Origin: Cubamyces lactineus
Taxonomy: Eukaryota; Basidiomycota; Agaricomycetes; Polyporales; Polyporaceae
DNA length: 64,000 nucleotides
Assembly (NCBI GenBank): GCA_022376465.1
Contig: JACDTU010000007.1
Location: 1 to 64,000 of the forward strand
Direction of reading: 5' to 3'
How positions within the stretch are numbered: position 1 is the stretch's first letter; every line of letters begins with the position of its first letter. The notes below the pieces were generated by a model. The model made no database searches, was not told where the DNA came from, and worked only from the letters and a program-made list of their open reading frames with translations. Made by a program: the position numbers and the translations under genes. Below are positions 46,001 to 56,442 of the stretch, one piece after another.

Positions 46001-46932
46001 CGGTGGACGCAATCGGAACGGCGGAACTCTACCATCGACACGTTTACAGAAGATTTGGACTACCCAGCAAAATCATCTCAGATCGAGGACCCCAATTCGT
46101 ATCCAACGTCACCAAAGAACTAGGACGACTCCTTGGAATCACATTGTCACCCTCCACAGCCTATCATCCGCAGACCGATGGACAGACAGAAAGAGTTAAT
46201 CAGGAACTTGAAGTCTACCTCCGAATATTCTGCGAAGGGAGACCCGACGAATGGGTAGAACATCTCACCGATGCGGAAGTCGCGCATAACCAACGCCTAC
46301 ACTCGGCCCGAAACGCGTCGCCATTCTACCTCATGATGGGCTATGATCCCCCACTGATACCGTTGGCGTACCCCCGAACCAACGTCCCAGCAGTGCAAGA
46401 ACGACTTACAAACCTGCAGAAAGCAAGAGACGAAGCACTAGCAGCGCATGAACTGGCACGGAACGTCATGACCAACCGGTATCGAGGGAAGTTCACCCAA
46501 TTCGCTAAAGGACAGAAGGTCTGGCTAGAAGGGAAGAACCTGCACCTTGCGTATGCCTTGAGGAAGCTGGCACCCAAACGAGAAGGGCCGTTCCGCATCA
46601 CCGAGGTCATCGGACCGGTCACATACCGTCTAGAACTGCCGAAGTCGTGGAAGATCCATCCCGTGTTTCATGCGTGTTTCCTGACACCCTATAAGGAAAA
46701 CGACACCCACGGACCCAATCACACGAGACCCCCACCTGACCTGGTTGACGGAGAAGAAGAGTACGAGGTCGAAGCTATTGTGGGACACAAGATGATCCGA
46801 GGAAAACCCCGATTTCAAATCAAGTGGCGGGGTTACTCATCAGCGGAAAACACATGGGAACCTGAGTCAGCGCTCCTGCCGAATGCTGCCGAGATCCTCA
46901 AGAGGTATAAAAAGGCGAGGAAACTCGCCTGA
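43096..46932 (+). pseudogene. Gypsy-1 pol: protease-RT-RNaseH-integrase-chromodomain, three in-frame TGA
   Basis: One continuous frame of 1278 codons interrupted by TGA at 44470, 45406 and 45466. Domains in order: aspartic protease (ALIDTGAGETFMDYRFA), reverse transcriptase ([28 protein letters not shown], catalytic YMDDILIFS), RNase H ([13 protein letters not shown]), integrase HHCC zinc finger (HPGKFKTLELL, CAICQQAK), DDE core (TMDLITDLP, SDRGPQFVS, HPQTDGQTERVNQELE), and a C-terminal chromodomain (EYEVEAIVGHKM, FQIKWRGYSSAENTWEP). All catalytic acids are present. At 44470 the RT motif AAF-stop-T would read R in relatives, consistent with CGA to TGA. Probably not functional as it stands, though related copies may supply proteins in trans. 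Confidence 0.9.
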
Positions 46933-46942
46933 ATCTCTCACC

Positions 46943-47176
46943 ATGCCCTCTCTCGAATCACTCCACATCCTCTACTGCGCCGTCCTCGTTTCCGCCACAC
47001 TCGCCTTCCTCCACTTCACCCTCCGAGACCAACCATCCCCCGCACTCATCTTCGCTCTCTACTGCACCCTTGTTCTCGCTTCCATCCTCACCTTCCTCCA
47101 CTTCAATCTCTCCGATCTCCATACCCGCATCGCTGAGCGAACACTCAAGAACCGCGACCCCTCCAGCACCTGGTGA
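46943..47176 (+). CDS. Gypsy-1 post-pol ORF1, small two-pass membrane protein
   Basis: 77 aa starting ten bases after the pol stop (CACCATG context). Two hydrophobic segments, LYCAVLVSATLAFLHFTL and IFALYCTLVLASILTFLHFNL, with a short Arg/Asp/Pro loop between, and a charged C terminus ending in STW. Its stop TGA abuts the next ATG (TGAATG). No homologue recognised. The hairpin-like two-helix shape resembles small viral hydrophobic proteins, but that is only shape. Confidence 0.65.
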   Translation: MPSLESLHILYCAVLVSATLAFLHFTLRDQPSPALIFALYCTLVLASILTFLHFNLSDLHTRIAERTLKNRDPSSTW

Positions 47177-47401
47177 ATGCCCCATTTCATCGGACGATTT
47201 GCTTACGTCATTGTCGCCGTCCCCGCAACCATCGTCGCCACCATCGCAGCTACCATTTGCCTTCCAATCCTTTGTGTCGCATTGTGCCTCACCCACGACT
47301 CCCTCGAGCGTGAATTCCATCACACCGACAACCGATCGCCCCCACTACCGATAAGAATCCCCGCTCACTCCACTGAGTCTGACGACGAACAAACCCTATG
47401 A
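47177..47401 (+). CDS. Gypsy-1 post-pol ORF2, small one-pass membrane protein
   Basis: 74 aa, starting at the base after the ORF1 stop and ending in an ATGA overlap with ORF3. One long hydrophobic stretch (VIVAVPATIVATIAATICL, then LCVALCL) near the N terminus is followed by a polar, acidic tail (REFHHTDNRS, STESDDEQTL). It could be a type III or signal-anchored protein. Function unknown. Confidence 0.62.
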   Translation: MPHFIGRFAYVIVAVPATIVATIAATICLPILCVALCLTHDSLEREFHHTDNRSPPLPIRIPAHSTESDDEQTL

Positions 47402-47550
47402 TCGTTGTCGTGTGCATGACCATCACCTTCCTACTCGCCCTCCTCTGGATCCTCGCCTACGCCGTCCTCTATCTTCGTATCATCGAGTTCACCATCGAAC
47501 ACCGCGACATCCCTGCCGACAGCCTCCCCATCTATCCCCACCATGCCTAG
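47398..47550 (+). CDS. Gypsy-1 post-pol ORF3, 50-aa membrane peptide
   Basis: Starts within the ORF2 stop (ATGA) and overlaps ORF4 by eight bases. The first 25 residues form a single hydrophobic helix (IVVVCMTITFLLALLWILAY), followed by an Arg, an amphipathic Ile/Glu segment and a short Pro/His tail. Its existence rests on the conserved-looking stop-start chain; on length alone it could be chance. Confidence 0.5.
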   Translation: MIVVVCMTITFLLALLWILAYAVLYLRIIEFTIEHRDIPADSLPIYPHHA

Positions 47551-48844
47551 CTTCGAGTTTGCAGAGAACTTGACCCCGGAAAGTTTCTCAGTCACCACCG
47601 AGCAGTCGCTGAACCCGAGCGACCAAGAAAACGTTCCTCCCCCTGTGGCTCCTCCTCCTCCATACAACGACGAGACCGACGAAGCGGAAAGTGACCCTGA
47701 AGAACCGGACGAGACGTCTGATCTAGAGTTGCTCGCTACGAACAACTCCCTCGTCGACCAACCCACTTCGCGAGAAGGACGAAGGCTCATCAACGCTCTC
47801 CTCACGGATCCGGGACCCCTCATCAACGCGGTGCGCGCCGATCCCGAGCTAGTCAATCCGCTCGCCAGATATCGGGACATGTTCAATGACGCACGGGAGT
47901 TCGGCCACATAGGCAGACATCTGGTCAACCTGCGAGGATCGGCGTCTCTGATCCGGGAAGACGCTTGCAGACAACTTGGCAGGATAAAGAGGAGCATGAA
48001 GACCGTCGCAGAAGCACTGGACCATGTCGAAGAAGTTGTCAACGACATAAGGAAAGAGGTTTCTGACATCACCCATCTCTACGAAGACGACGCCGAGCGC
48101 ATCCTCGAATCGGCACAAGAAGTCACTGAGTACGCCCGCTCCGTCGAGGCATCGGTCGGTCGATTCCGACTCCGCAATGGTCGAGGGCGACGCGGTCTCA
48201 TTCAACACATGGAGTCCCCTTCCTTCACCATTCGACACCAGCCGTATACTCGCAATCTCATTTCATTGCTCGAACCTCCGTCTGGCGAACGACCCGCCGC
48301 GTACCATACCATCCCTGGATCTTCACGGGAGGACTACACATACCTACCGCGCGACCACCGCAGCTACACCCGACGAGCACGAGAGGCGACGATAATACAG
48401 CGACGACGTGAACAAGGAGTCGAATCTCGTGTAGCGCAAAGCACGTCGCTGCGGCAAGTGCGACCACCAACGCCCTACGCTCCAGAGGTAGCTGGTCCAG
48501 CCATCGCCAACCCTGGACCCTCAGCGCCGGTTCCTTGGATTCCATTTGCAGACGTTCAATTCCGAATGCACTCGCTGTCTTACGAACCCGCAACAAGGCC
48601 TGCAACTACGGCACCTGCGTACCCGGAAGAAGCCCCGGTCATACCACCACCCCCGTATGGCCAGGCTCTGACGAACAACTCGCAGTTCTACCCGAGTTCG
48701 CTAGAGGAAGCGACGAGGAACGCGCACGCAAACACACCCTGGGGAGTACAGGCCCCTGTCGAACTCGCGGACGCTACTATGGACGACCCCGCGCGCGGTC
48801 TACAAGGCCCGGAGGGGCTCAACAATTGCGAATATTATTGGTAA
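47543..48844 (+). CDS. Gypsy-1 post-pol ORF4, coiled-coil protein with two PPxY motifs
   Basis: 433 aa, unrecognised. It begins inside the end of ORF3 and stops about 36 bp before the LTR. Regions: acidic, Pro-rich N terminus with PPPPYN (PPxY at about residues 38-41); an alpha-helical middle (about 90-210) with long heptad-like stretches such as MKTVAEALDHVEEVVNDIRK and DDAERILESAQEVTEYA; a basic Arg-rich link; and a Pro-rich C terminus with PPPPYG (about 369-372). PPxY is the classic ligand of WW domains, including Nedd4/Rsp5 ligases, and serves as a late-budding motif in retroviral Gag. No CCHC or protease signature. The frame is fully open, unlike gag-pol of the same element. Confidence 0.7.
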   Translation: MPSFEFAENLTPESFSVTTEQSLNPSDQENVPPPVAPPPPYNDETDEAESDPEEPDETSDLELLATNNSLVDQPTSREGRRLINALLTDPGPLINAVRADPELVNPLARYRDMFNDAREFGHIGRHLVNLRGSASLIREDACRQLGRIKRSMKTVAEALDHVEEVVNDIRKEVSDITHLYEDDAERILESAQEVTEYARSVEASVGRFRLRNGRGRRGLIQHMESPSFTIRHQPYTRNLISLLEPPSGERPAAYHTIPGSSREDYTYLPRDHRSYTRRAREATIIQRRREQGVESRVAQSTSLRQVRPPTPYAPEVAGPAIANPGPSAPVPWIPFADVQFRMHSLSYEPATRPATTAPAYPEEAPVIPPPPYGQALTNNSQFYPSSLEEATRNAHANTPWGVQAPVELADATMDDPARGLQGPEGLNNCEYYW

Positions 48845-48870
48845 ACGACGAGGTCGTCGTCGACCATACG

Positions 48871-48880
48871 AAGGGGGTAA
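48871..48880 (+). other. Gypsy-1 polypurine tract
   Basis: AAGGGGGTAA lies directly before the right LTR (TGTTACGA), the usual place and composition of the plus-strand primer. Confidence 0.75.
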
Positions 48881-49336
48881 TGTTACGATGGTGCATGACA
48901 CGGCCACTGTTACTGTTACGGTTACGGTTACGTCTTGGTCTCGTGACTTGTCCTATGCTTATGTATCGTGCTTACGTTCCGGAGGCCGAGCCTGCTGCGG
49001 CTTATTCATGTGTTGTATACTTAGCTCTACTCTCCCATGCCACGTCATTTATTCTCAGGACACGTCACCTTTATTCCCATGTACAGTCAGCCCCAGCTAT
49101 ACTTAGCCGTACTGAACATTGATCCGGTCTATTATTAGTCTCGGTCATGTATATATAAGCCGAGGATCTTCTTCGAAGAACCTCAGCTCGATCTGGTTAT
49201 CTATTGCCTATTCACTGAACCCCGACTTGCCTCTTCTCAGAAGACCTTCGATCCCTGACTCGCCTCTTCATTACTCCTCGAGGCGACGTGAACCCTAGCT
49301 CAGCCACTGCGTGACCGATCTAGGCTCGTCATAACA
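48881..49336 (+). repeat. Gypsy-1 3' LTR
   Basis: 456 bp, same ends and landmarks as the left LTR. About two dozen base differences from it by eye, mostly C/T or G/A, several clustered near 49043-49075. Confidence 0.92.
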
Positions 49337-51137
49337 CTATTGTGCACTATATACCCCGCCCGATATGACAGGGTGCTATAATGGACCGGCCGATACTACT
49401 GAGCACTACGGGAGACGTCCATGTGCGGTATTAAAAGTCGACGTACTAACGCCACTGGCCACTCAGTTATAGTACATAGGGCGACATGATAGTAACTATA
49501 ATAAAATACCAGTTATGTAATATACTAGCGACCACTATACTGATTGCACCCGGTTTGCTGATGTATACCTAGCCGAGTGTCATCTAATAACGTGACTGCG
49601 TATCGTTGTGGACGGTGTGCATGGGAGTGGTGCACATGCGTCCTCAAAGAGGTAGCTTGTATGCAGCAGTCCAGCGCTGAGGCTCACAGGGCACCTACGT
49701 ACGAGAGTCAGGCTAGTACAATATACGTGTAATCGCCCTGAGGCTCGTCACTCGGGTTGGTTGAGTGTTTGGATGTTACAGGATGTATCTGGAAAAAATG
49801 CACGGCATACCAGGGAATATCTTGTCTTCGATACTATGGCACAGCTACAGCGGATACGGTTCATCGGAGACAGAAGCAGCGTACCTAGGAGTATGCGGGT
49901 GAGGGATTCCTCTCGAGGGCCACAGCCAACGATTACGATACATCCGGCATCTCCGAAGACTATACGTGAACGAGACCGTGAGCGGCCGCGATCGGCTACC
50001 TGTGCACGCGAACCTGGTATTATCCAGAGGAGTGAGAGCTGTATGTTATGGCCGAACAGATAATTGATCTGCATTGTTTTCTTTTGGTGTGCACGTTGAA
50101 CTTGAGACGGTACAGGTGATGATGGCAGGCAGACAGAAGAGAGCGCTCATTCCGTACTGTTCTGTGGCGCGACTGTTTGTACTGTTTGCGGCTGTTGTGC
50201 AGAGCTTTACCTGTGCAAGTAGCGTGCAGTAAACATTGCATTGTCCAGACAACATGTATCACTCTGTGCTCTGCTTGAAGCTTCTCTTGATGCAGGAATG
50301 CAGCGCAATGTGGACTTGAAGTACTAGTACACAGGCGCTACACCGGACACTGCCTGCACGCATCCTGGTGCGGTGCAGGCTGCGAATGTGCAGTGCGACA
50401 CTTGTTCTCACATCTACGACAGAAATTGGAGAGCAGGATTCATGGAGGGAGCCAGTGGAGATCATGGGTAACAAGTCCACTACATCACAAAGCATAATGC
50501 AGCTAACTCTTGGCAACTGCCCGCCCCCCTCAGGTTCTCACGACAACCTGACGTGACAGATGTAATCACCCACCCTCACAGGACCCAACGCTATCATTGG
50601 AAGACGCCCAGCACTTCCTGGCCTCGTGCTCAAAGAAGGCCGCAGGGCAAGCGATTACACTTGGCTGTACCCCCTGCCCTTTGGTACCCCCCTCTCGTGC
50701 ATCGTACGAGAAACACGCTCGCCTCATCATCATTCCAAAACCACTTCACGCTCCCAGAAACATCTCGCTCATCAACTCAACCCTGGTCTCCCGGAGATTG
50801 AGGTTCGCGGCAACCAAAACGCATATCGCCCAGCTACTCCTCCACAGCCATCGTCAGAATATCCACTGTTCCAGGAGATACACACCACGCTGCAGTCTGT
50901 TTCCTAACACTTTTAGTGTGTCCTTTCACGAAGATCGGGTTGAAGCCTCTAACCCGCTCCTGGGACACTTTCAGCACCCCGGTCTTTTCACCCATGCCCT
51001 CCCCCAATCCGCTTCTTTCAAGACAGCTCTTGCTGTCTACAAGACGTACTGACGCCTCATCTGGGACAGAACCTCAGGCTACCTGCAGCAATGCTGGAAA
51101 GAATCCAACACCGGAACGTACCTATGGACGGGAACTT
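49337..51137. other. intergenic; 5' part of the NLR gene may lie here
   Basis: AT-richer sequence without supported genes from 49337 to about 50550. From 50550 to 51137 there are frames that could hold the first exons of the NLR pseudogene, but no start codon or exon could be fixed. Confidence 0.45.
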
Positions 51138-54100
51138 ATGGAAACTGGTTTCAATGGCCTACTACTTGTGTTGACAATCACGAAGGAAGCTTCTACCGTG
51201 TTCCCACCGCTGCAGGCGGCGGTTGGGGCGCTTCTTTCCGTCCTGGAAAGAAACAAGGTGGGTATAGTGGGATGAACCAAGGTCGCTATGCATGTGTCCT
51301 CTTGCTCCGGAACTGATGTACACACACCGCAGAAATACGTGGATGCGACAGAGGCCATACAGTCACTCGTATTACGCATAGAACCCTTGAACGAGATGTT
51401 ACGCAAGATTTCGTCGACCGGCGAGGGTGAACCTCCGCCGGTGCTAAAGGAGAGGCTGGACACCTTCACAAAGTACGCGTTCGCTGCCGTTTCAATGTAA
51501 CAGCAGAGTATTGAGGCTTGTGGGTAGAAAGGTACAATCAGTCGTAGACAGTGCCAAAGCGCTGTGGGCGCGAGGACGAATTGCACGCTTTGTGAGTGCT
51601 GCTGAATACACAGAGAAGGTCAAGTCGTGGATCGAGGAGCTTTCCTGGCATGTCCACAGCTTTGTAGTGAGTCTTCAGTCGCATCACGTCTTCCGCTCTT
51701 TCTCACGTGCGCCCAGCTCGAAGGAACAATAGAGCTCGAGCTGACCGTACATGTATGCTCTTGTCAGCTACTCGCGAGACGTCGCTGTTAAGCATATGAT
51801 TTTGCATAGGAGATAGCTGGCAACCTGCAACACGGCTTCACTGAGATGGGCGGCCGGTTCGACAAAGTAGACGAGGGTATCGTAGGAATTCGCAACAACA
51901 TACATGCAGTGAGTGCCCTTCTTTCCTCGTGTAGCTGTAGTAATGCTGACTGAGATACAATAGCTTAGAAAGAATGGTGAGGTCGTGCTTTGTCCGCAGA
52001 TACTCGTCGCACTCATCAGTCCAAAGTAGCTATTCCGGGCCTACGCTACGTTCCCCGTGCTCGCTTCGACTTTGGGAGGAGCGGCCGCTCAGCATGCGAC
52101 CCAGGCACTCGTAAAGAAGTCTTGGAGAAGATCTACACCTGGCTGCGACCGGGAACTCAAGCACAGGAAGACCTTCCCCAGCCTTTCTCTGGCATCAATG
52201 TCGAGTGGCACCCAGACCGTCCGATACTCTGGATTCACGCACTCGCAGGTGCCGGGAAGACGACACTCGCCGAGACTATTGCGAGACGGTGCCACGAGGA
52301 TTGCATACTTGCCGCAAGCTTTTTATGCGCACGAGATGGCGATTGAAGCGACATTCTATGTATCGTCCAAAACATCGCATCCGACCTCGCGGAGCACTGG
52401 TCACTGTTCCGCGACGCCCTCCTCGCCGCTGTCAAGGACAACCCACACATCCAGGGGGCGAGTGCGGCACAGCAGATCAAGACGCTCCTCGTCGAACCTC
52501 TCCATGTTGCGAAGGCTCAGGGCGAACCCCCAAAGGATCTCATAGTCGTCATCGACGCCTTGGATAAATGTACAGATGACAGTGCGGAGTCAACGCTCCT
52601 CCAAGCGTTTTCGTTGCACATCGCTCTTCTTGCACCTCTGAAGTTCATCATCACCAGTTGACCGGTCGCCAACATCACACATGGATTCCGAGCTCTCGAA
52701 GACCTCCGGCAGAATACGCAGGAGCTTCCATTGGATAGAGTGACCCCTGAGCTGACAGAACGGGATATCGCCACCTTCCTCCAGAGGCGCTTCAAGTAGA
52801 TCGGCGACCGGTATGCTGTGGATGCAAACTGGGTGTCCGTGGATGAAGTGCAGCGTTTGGCTCGTCTCTCTGAGGAGCTATTCATCTATGCAGCCATGGT
52901 CGCTTCATTCGTCGAAGACAAGGCGGTCCGTGACCCTCAACATCAGCTCGACATAATGCTCCATCCAGATCTTGGTGACTCTGCGGCCCTCCGCAGAAAT
53001 GCAACTCAGTTTGTGATGCTTGACACTCTGTACGGCCAGGTATTGCGCGCTGCTTTCGAGACACCCTCCTCTCTTCTACAGGCCTGGGTGAAGCGCATCC
53101 TAGGGACAATCGCTCTTGCAGAAGAACGGTTGAGTACGGACGGACTAGCGTCTCTGCTCGGCGATGCATCAGGTTCCGTCTGGAGCATCGTCGATCCTCT
53201 ACGCTCTGTCCTGGCCATTCCATTCGAGGAAGAGGTGCATAGAGGCATCCGGATCATCCATCTCTCCTTCGCCGACTTCCTCGTCGACCAAAATCGCTGC
53301 ACTGACAAGGCCTTCTACATCCATTCCCCCATTCAACACTCGCTCATCGCTTTGAGATGCCTCACACTAATGCAGTCATTGAAGTACAATATCTGCGAGA
53401 TCGACCTCGAGCACGACCGTGTCCTCAATAGCGAGATCACTGACTTGTCCGCGAAGATCACTCGGCACATTCCTCCCACGCTCCGATATGCATGCAAGTA
53501 CTGGACCCGTCACCTATGCTATGGCGAGATTGGCGAAGACCTGCTCATGATGCTCGAGGCGTTCTGCAAATCCCATCTTCTGCACTGGCTCGAGGCTTTG
53601 AGCCTCCTAGGCTGTGTCGACGGCGCGGTCGAGGCTCTGCAGTCGGTGCAGACCTTCCTGAAGGCGAGTGATACCCATCCTTTCTGCACGCATTACTAAA
53701 ACCTATTGTATAACTGCAGGCTCACTCGTTGCAGGCCACGGAGGCTCCGCCGCTCTTGTACGACTGTGAGCGTGTCGTCCATGCATTCTACCCCATCATC
53801 AGCATGTCATCCATGCACATGTACTCAACGGTCACTATATTCGCCCCGCTGGACTCGCCTCTTCGCCGTCTTGCTGCAGCAGATGCACAACATTCCCTGG
53901 CAATGCCTGTTGGAGTGGAGAAAACATGGAGCTTGACCCTTGCGTTGCGAGTGACGGGTACATCCCCTATCAGCGCTCTCGCATTCTCATTGGATGGAAT
54001 GTGCATAGCCTGCGGTTCCATGGATGGGGCGATCCAGCTGCGAAACACGCACACTGGGACACAGATGCAGGCTCTCGAGGGCCATACGAGCACGGTTCGG

Positions 54101-55416
54101 AGTGTTTCGTTCTCGCCAACAGGGAAGGAGCTCCTGTCTGGCTCAGAGGATGGGACGGTGTATGTCCACGATGTCGCCACCGAGGCTCGTCTCTGCAGCT
54201 GGGTAGAAGACTGCGGTATGGTTCTCTCAGTCGCATGGTCACTTGATGGCATACTGGCAGCCTCTGCCTGTGAACGTGACAGTGTGAGACTGTGGAAGGT
54301 CTCCTCTCCCGAGAAGACGGTGGTGCTGCGGCGGGCAGGCAGGTTTCAGCAAGTCGTCTTTGCCCCGGATGGCAACCTACTCTCTAGCTCATTTGCAGTG
54401 TGCCACGTCTGGGACGCACGGAGTCTCAACCTCAACCTGGATTCGGATGCAGACATGGCTCCGATTTGGATTCAGGAGCATGGTGCCACGATCGCAGTGG
54501 TGGCTGTGTCCCCTGACAGCCGTCTAGTCGCTTGTGGCCTTCACGGTGGTCCGATCGTTCTCTCGAACAAGTCGGATGGGCGACGGGTGCGATCGCTGCC
54601 AAGTCAGAGTCAAGTCATGTCCCTTGTCTTCTATCCAAACAATGCTCTCGCCGCAGCATACAACAACGTGGTGTTCACTCTGTGGGACGTGTCTACGGGC
54701 GCCGAACTAGTGAAGACGATCAGCAACGAGTGGGCGAATGCGGCTGCTTTCTTGTCTGACAGGCTTCTCATCGCACATGCCGTCGGAGGCCAAGTGCAGA
54801 TCCGGCTGTGTCCCTCGGAGCTGGAGCACGACACATCCCTCCTAGGCCAAGTCATACAGCGTTGCAGACCCTCTACGACACATTGGTGTTCTACAGCTGA
54901 TGATCGGGAACGTCGGACATTGTTGAGGGCAGTCGCGACATCACCGACAGGGAAGCTTGTTGCTGCGGTGTACGAGGACGAACTGCGTGTCTACGGGGCA
55001 TCCACAGGACGTTGTGAGCGTGTCATTCGCCATTTGAGCACGCTTGCGCCGATGACCACATGGTCGCCCACAAGCAATCTGTTGACATGCAGCGGGAAAG
55101 GCGGAGTCGTTCGGGTGTGGAAGGCGGACACAGGAGAACGCGTGGGGACCTTCACAGGCCACTCGGGTACCGGGACCACTGTCGTCTTCGCCCCGGACGA
55201 GCAGCACATCCTCTTCGGATCGTTCGATGGGGCGATCCACAGGGGGAGGATCAGGCAGAGCGTGGACAAGACGTCATCTCAAGTGCTCTTCCAGTCTGAT
55301 GGAGTCCACATCATCGCGTTGGCGCTCTCCCCCGACGGACACTGGATCCTCTCCGCCGCCACGACAGGTTCCCCGCTGGCAGACACAGCAGGCGCCGACC
55401 TTCTGGCGATCCCTTC
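51138..55416 (+). pseudogene. NACHT-WD40 NLR-type (NWD) gene, broken by three stops and 3'-truncated by an LTR
   Basis: Fungal STAND receptor of the allorecognition/innate immunity type. Order: N-terminal helical domain in several exons (GLLLVLTITKEASTVFPPLQ, then DATEAIQSLVLRIEPLNEML), NACHT ATPase with Walker A HALAGAGKTTLAETIA and Walker B DLIVVIDALDKC, a winged-helix/linker region, then WD40 repeats (SPISALAFSLDGMCIACGS onwards, about eight or more). One reading frame runs through the NACHT part but is stopped by TGA at 52344 and 52659 and TAG at 52797. The first two fit CGA-to-TGA (the second in ITS-stop-PVANI), the third CAG-to-TAG. A GC-AG intron (GCGAGT) likely joins the linker to the WD40 exon. 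At 55417 the coding sequence runs into a reverse-oriented LTR, so the last repeats are lost. The first exons are not resolved. Confidence 0.85.
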
Positions 55417-55542
55417 TGTTACGACGAGCCTAGATCGGTCACACAAGCGACGTCCCAGGGATCGGACCAGAGGTCTCCAGTAGTTCGAGTCGAGTAGAGG
55501 TTCAGAGGAATAGGCAATGGATAACCAGGTCGAGCTGAGGAT
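55417..55542 (-). mobile_element. LTR related to Gypsy-1, left part, interrupted by Gypsy-2
   Basis: Read on the minus strand this ends …GACCGATCTAGGCTCGTCGTAACA, matching the Gypsy-1 LTR end with few changes, and contains CAGCTCGACCTGGTTA and TTGCCTATTC, also shared with that LTR. It begins exactly where the WD40 coding sequence becomes nonsense. Its other part continues at 63865-64000 beyond Gypsy-2. Whether it is a solo LTR or the 3' LTR of an element extending past the window cannot be seen. Confidence 0.75.
55538..55542. repeat. Gypsy-2 target-site duplication (left), AGGAT
   Basis: AGGAT at 55538-55542 is repeated exactly at 63860-63864 on the other side of the element, the 5-bp duplication expected of Ty3/gypsy integrase. 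Confidence 0.9.
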
Positions 55543-56235
55543 TGTTAGGACCGTGCCGTCCGGGGGTACAACTCCGGTGGTCAGGACTTGGACGGAGTTC
55601 GGGGTCGGAGTACGACCGGAGGTCGGACTAGCACTGGGGTGAGGACTTTCGCGAAACTATTAGTAACGCACGGGTTCCGACTCGGTGTCCTCTATTTGCG
55701 GACTTCGGAGTACGGACTTGACGGGACGAAGGTCGGACTTGGGAACGGGGTTGGGTCGAAGGGGTTGGTAGGAAGGGAACGAAGGTTGGTCGGACTAGAG
55801 GGTCGGGGTTGAGTGTCGGACTACGAGTTGAACCAGTAATGGGTATAACGAGATTTCCGAACTGAGTAGCTACTACATTCCGGGGCAGTATTTATACTAA
55901 GTCAGAAACCCGATAGAAACAATAAGAGATGTACGTGATAGGAAGGAGTAGAACGAAAGTACGAAGTAACTTGCCAAGGGTAAGATAACGTAGATAGCTC
56001 AGTAAGCAAAAGCCTCATGTAGGTAGCGCCATGAGGGGTTATCTGAGACATGTAAGTCATGGGGTCGGGGGAAGTCCGAAGTACGGAGTACGAAGTGCGG
56101 AGTACGGAGAACGGAGTCGGGGGTACGGGGTACGGAAGAGCGGAGTACGGAGGAACGGAGTACGTAACGCGGAGTAAGGAGCGGGGTACGGGGGTTCGGG
56201 GATCGGGCTTCGGGGTTACAGCACGGAGCGTAACA
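55543..56235 (-). repeat. Gypsy-2 3' LTR
   Basis: 693 bp, TGTTAGG to CGTAACA on the plus strand. It contains an array of short CGGAGTACGG-type repeats (about 56076-56180) and a TATA box for element-sense transcription. Only one base difference from the right LTR was found (A at the position of G in GGTCGGGACTT). Confidence 0.95.
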
Positions 56236-56238
56236 GTG

Positions 56239-56248
56239 CCTCCCCCCT
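56239..56248 (-). other. Gypsy-2 polypurine tract
   Basis: On the minus strand AGGGGGGAGG lies three bases before the 3' LTR, the expected plus-strand primer. Confidence 0.75.
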
Positions 56249-56372
56249 AGGCCCGAACCCTTGAGGGCCTATAGTGAAGGGAAATGGAAGTCTGTCCAAA
56301 AAAGGTAATCCGATAAGTCCAGGGAACGGAGATCAAGAATCGGGGCAGGGTCAGAATCGATGAAGAAAGGTG

Positions 56373-56380
56373 TATATAAG
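56373..56380 (+). promoter_or_regulatory. TATA box of the antisense gene carried by Gypsy-2
   Basis: TATATAAG 63-70 bp before the ATG at 56443 on the plus strand, followed by a pyrimidine/CACCACC leader. It gives the antisense gene its own promoter, independent of the LTR. Confidence 0.65.
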
Positions 56381-56442
56381 ACGGGGGTGAGACTTAGCCA
56401 GTTCGTCCTCGCTCTTTGTCTCCCACCACCACCACCAGCACT

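Larger units (their letters stand above)
41104..49336 (+). mobile_element. Gypsy-1: Ty3/gypsy chromovirus with an extra four-ORF 3' cassette
   Basis: 8.2-kb LTR retrotransposon on the plus strand: LTR, self-complementary primer site, gag with CCHC knuckle, -1 frameshift site, PR-RT-RNaseH-INT-chromodomain, four more ORFs, polypurine tract, LTR. LTRs are 456 bp each and differ at roughly two dozen positions by eye, mostly transitions, so the insertion is not recent. Gag-pol has five in-frame TGA codons while the 3' cassette (about 630 codons) is open. No target-site duplication was found. The domain order PR-RT-RH-INT and the terminal chromodomain place it in the chromoviruses. Confidence 0.92.

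Noticed and set aside
55588..55812. 75-aa frame repeated identically at 63212-63436
   Set aside because: It is inside the LTR on the antisense strand of the element; identity reflects LTR identity, not a gene.
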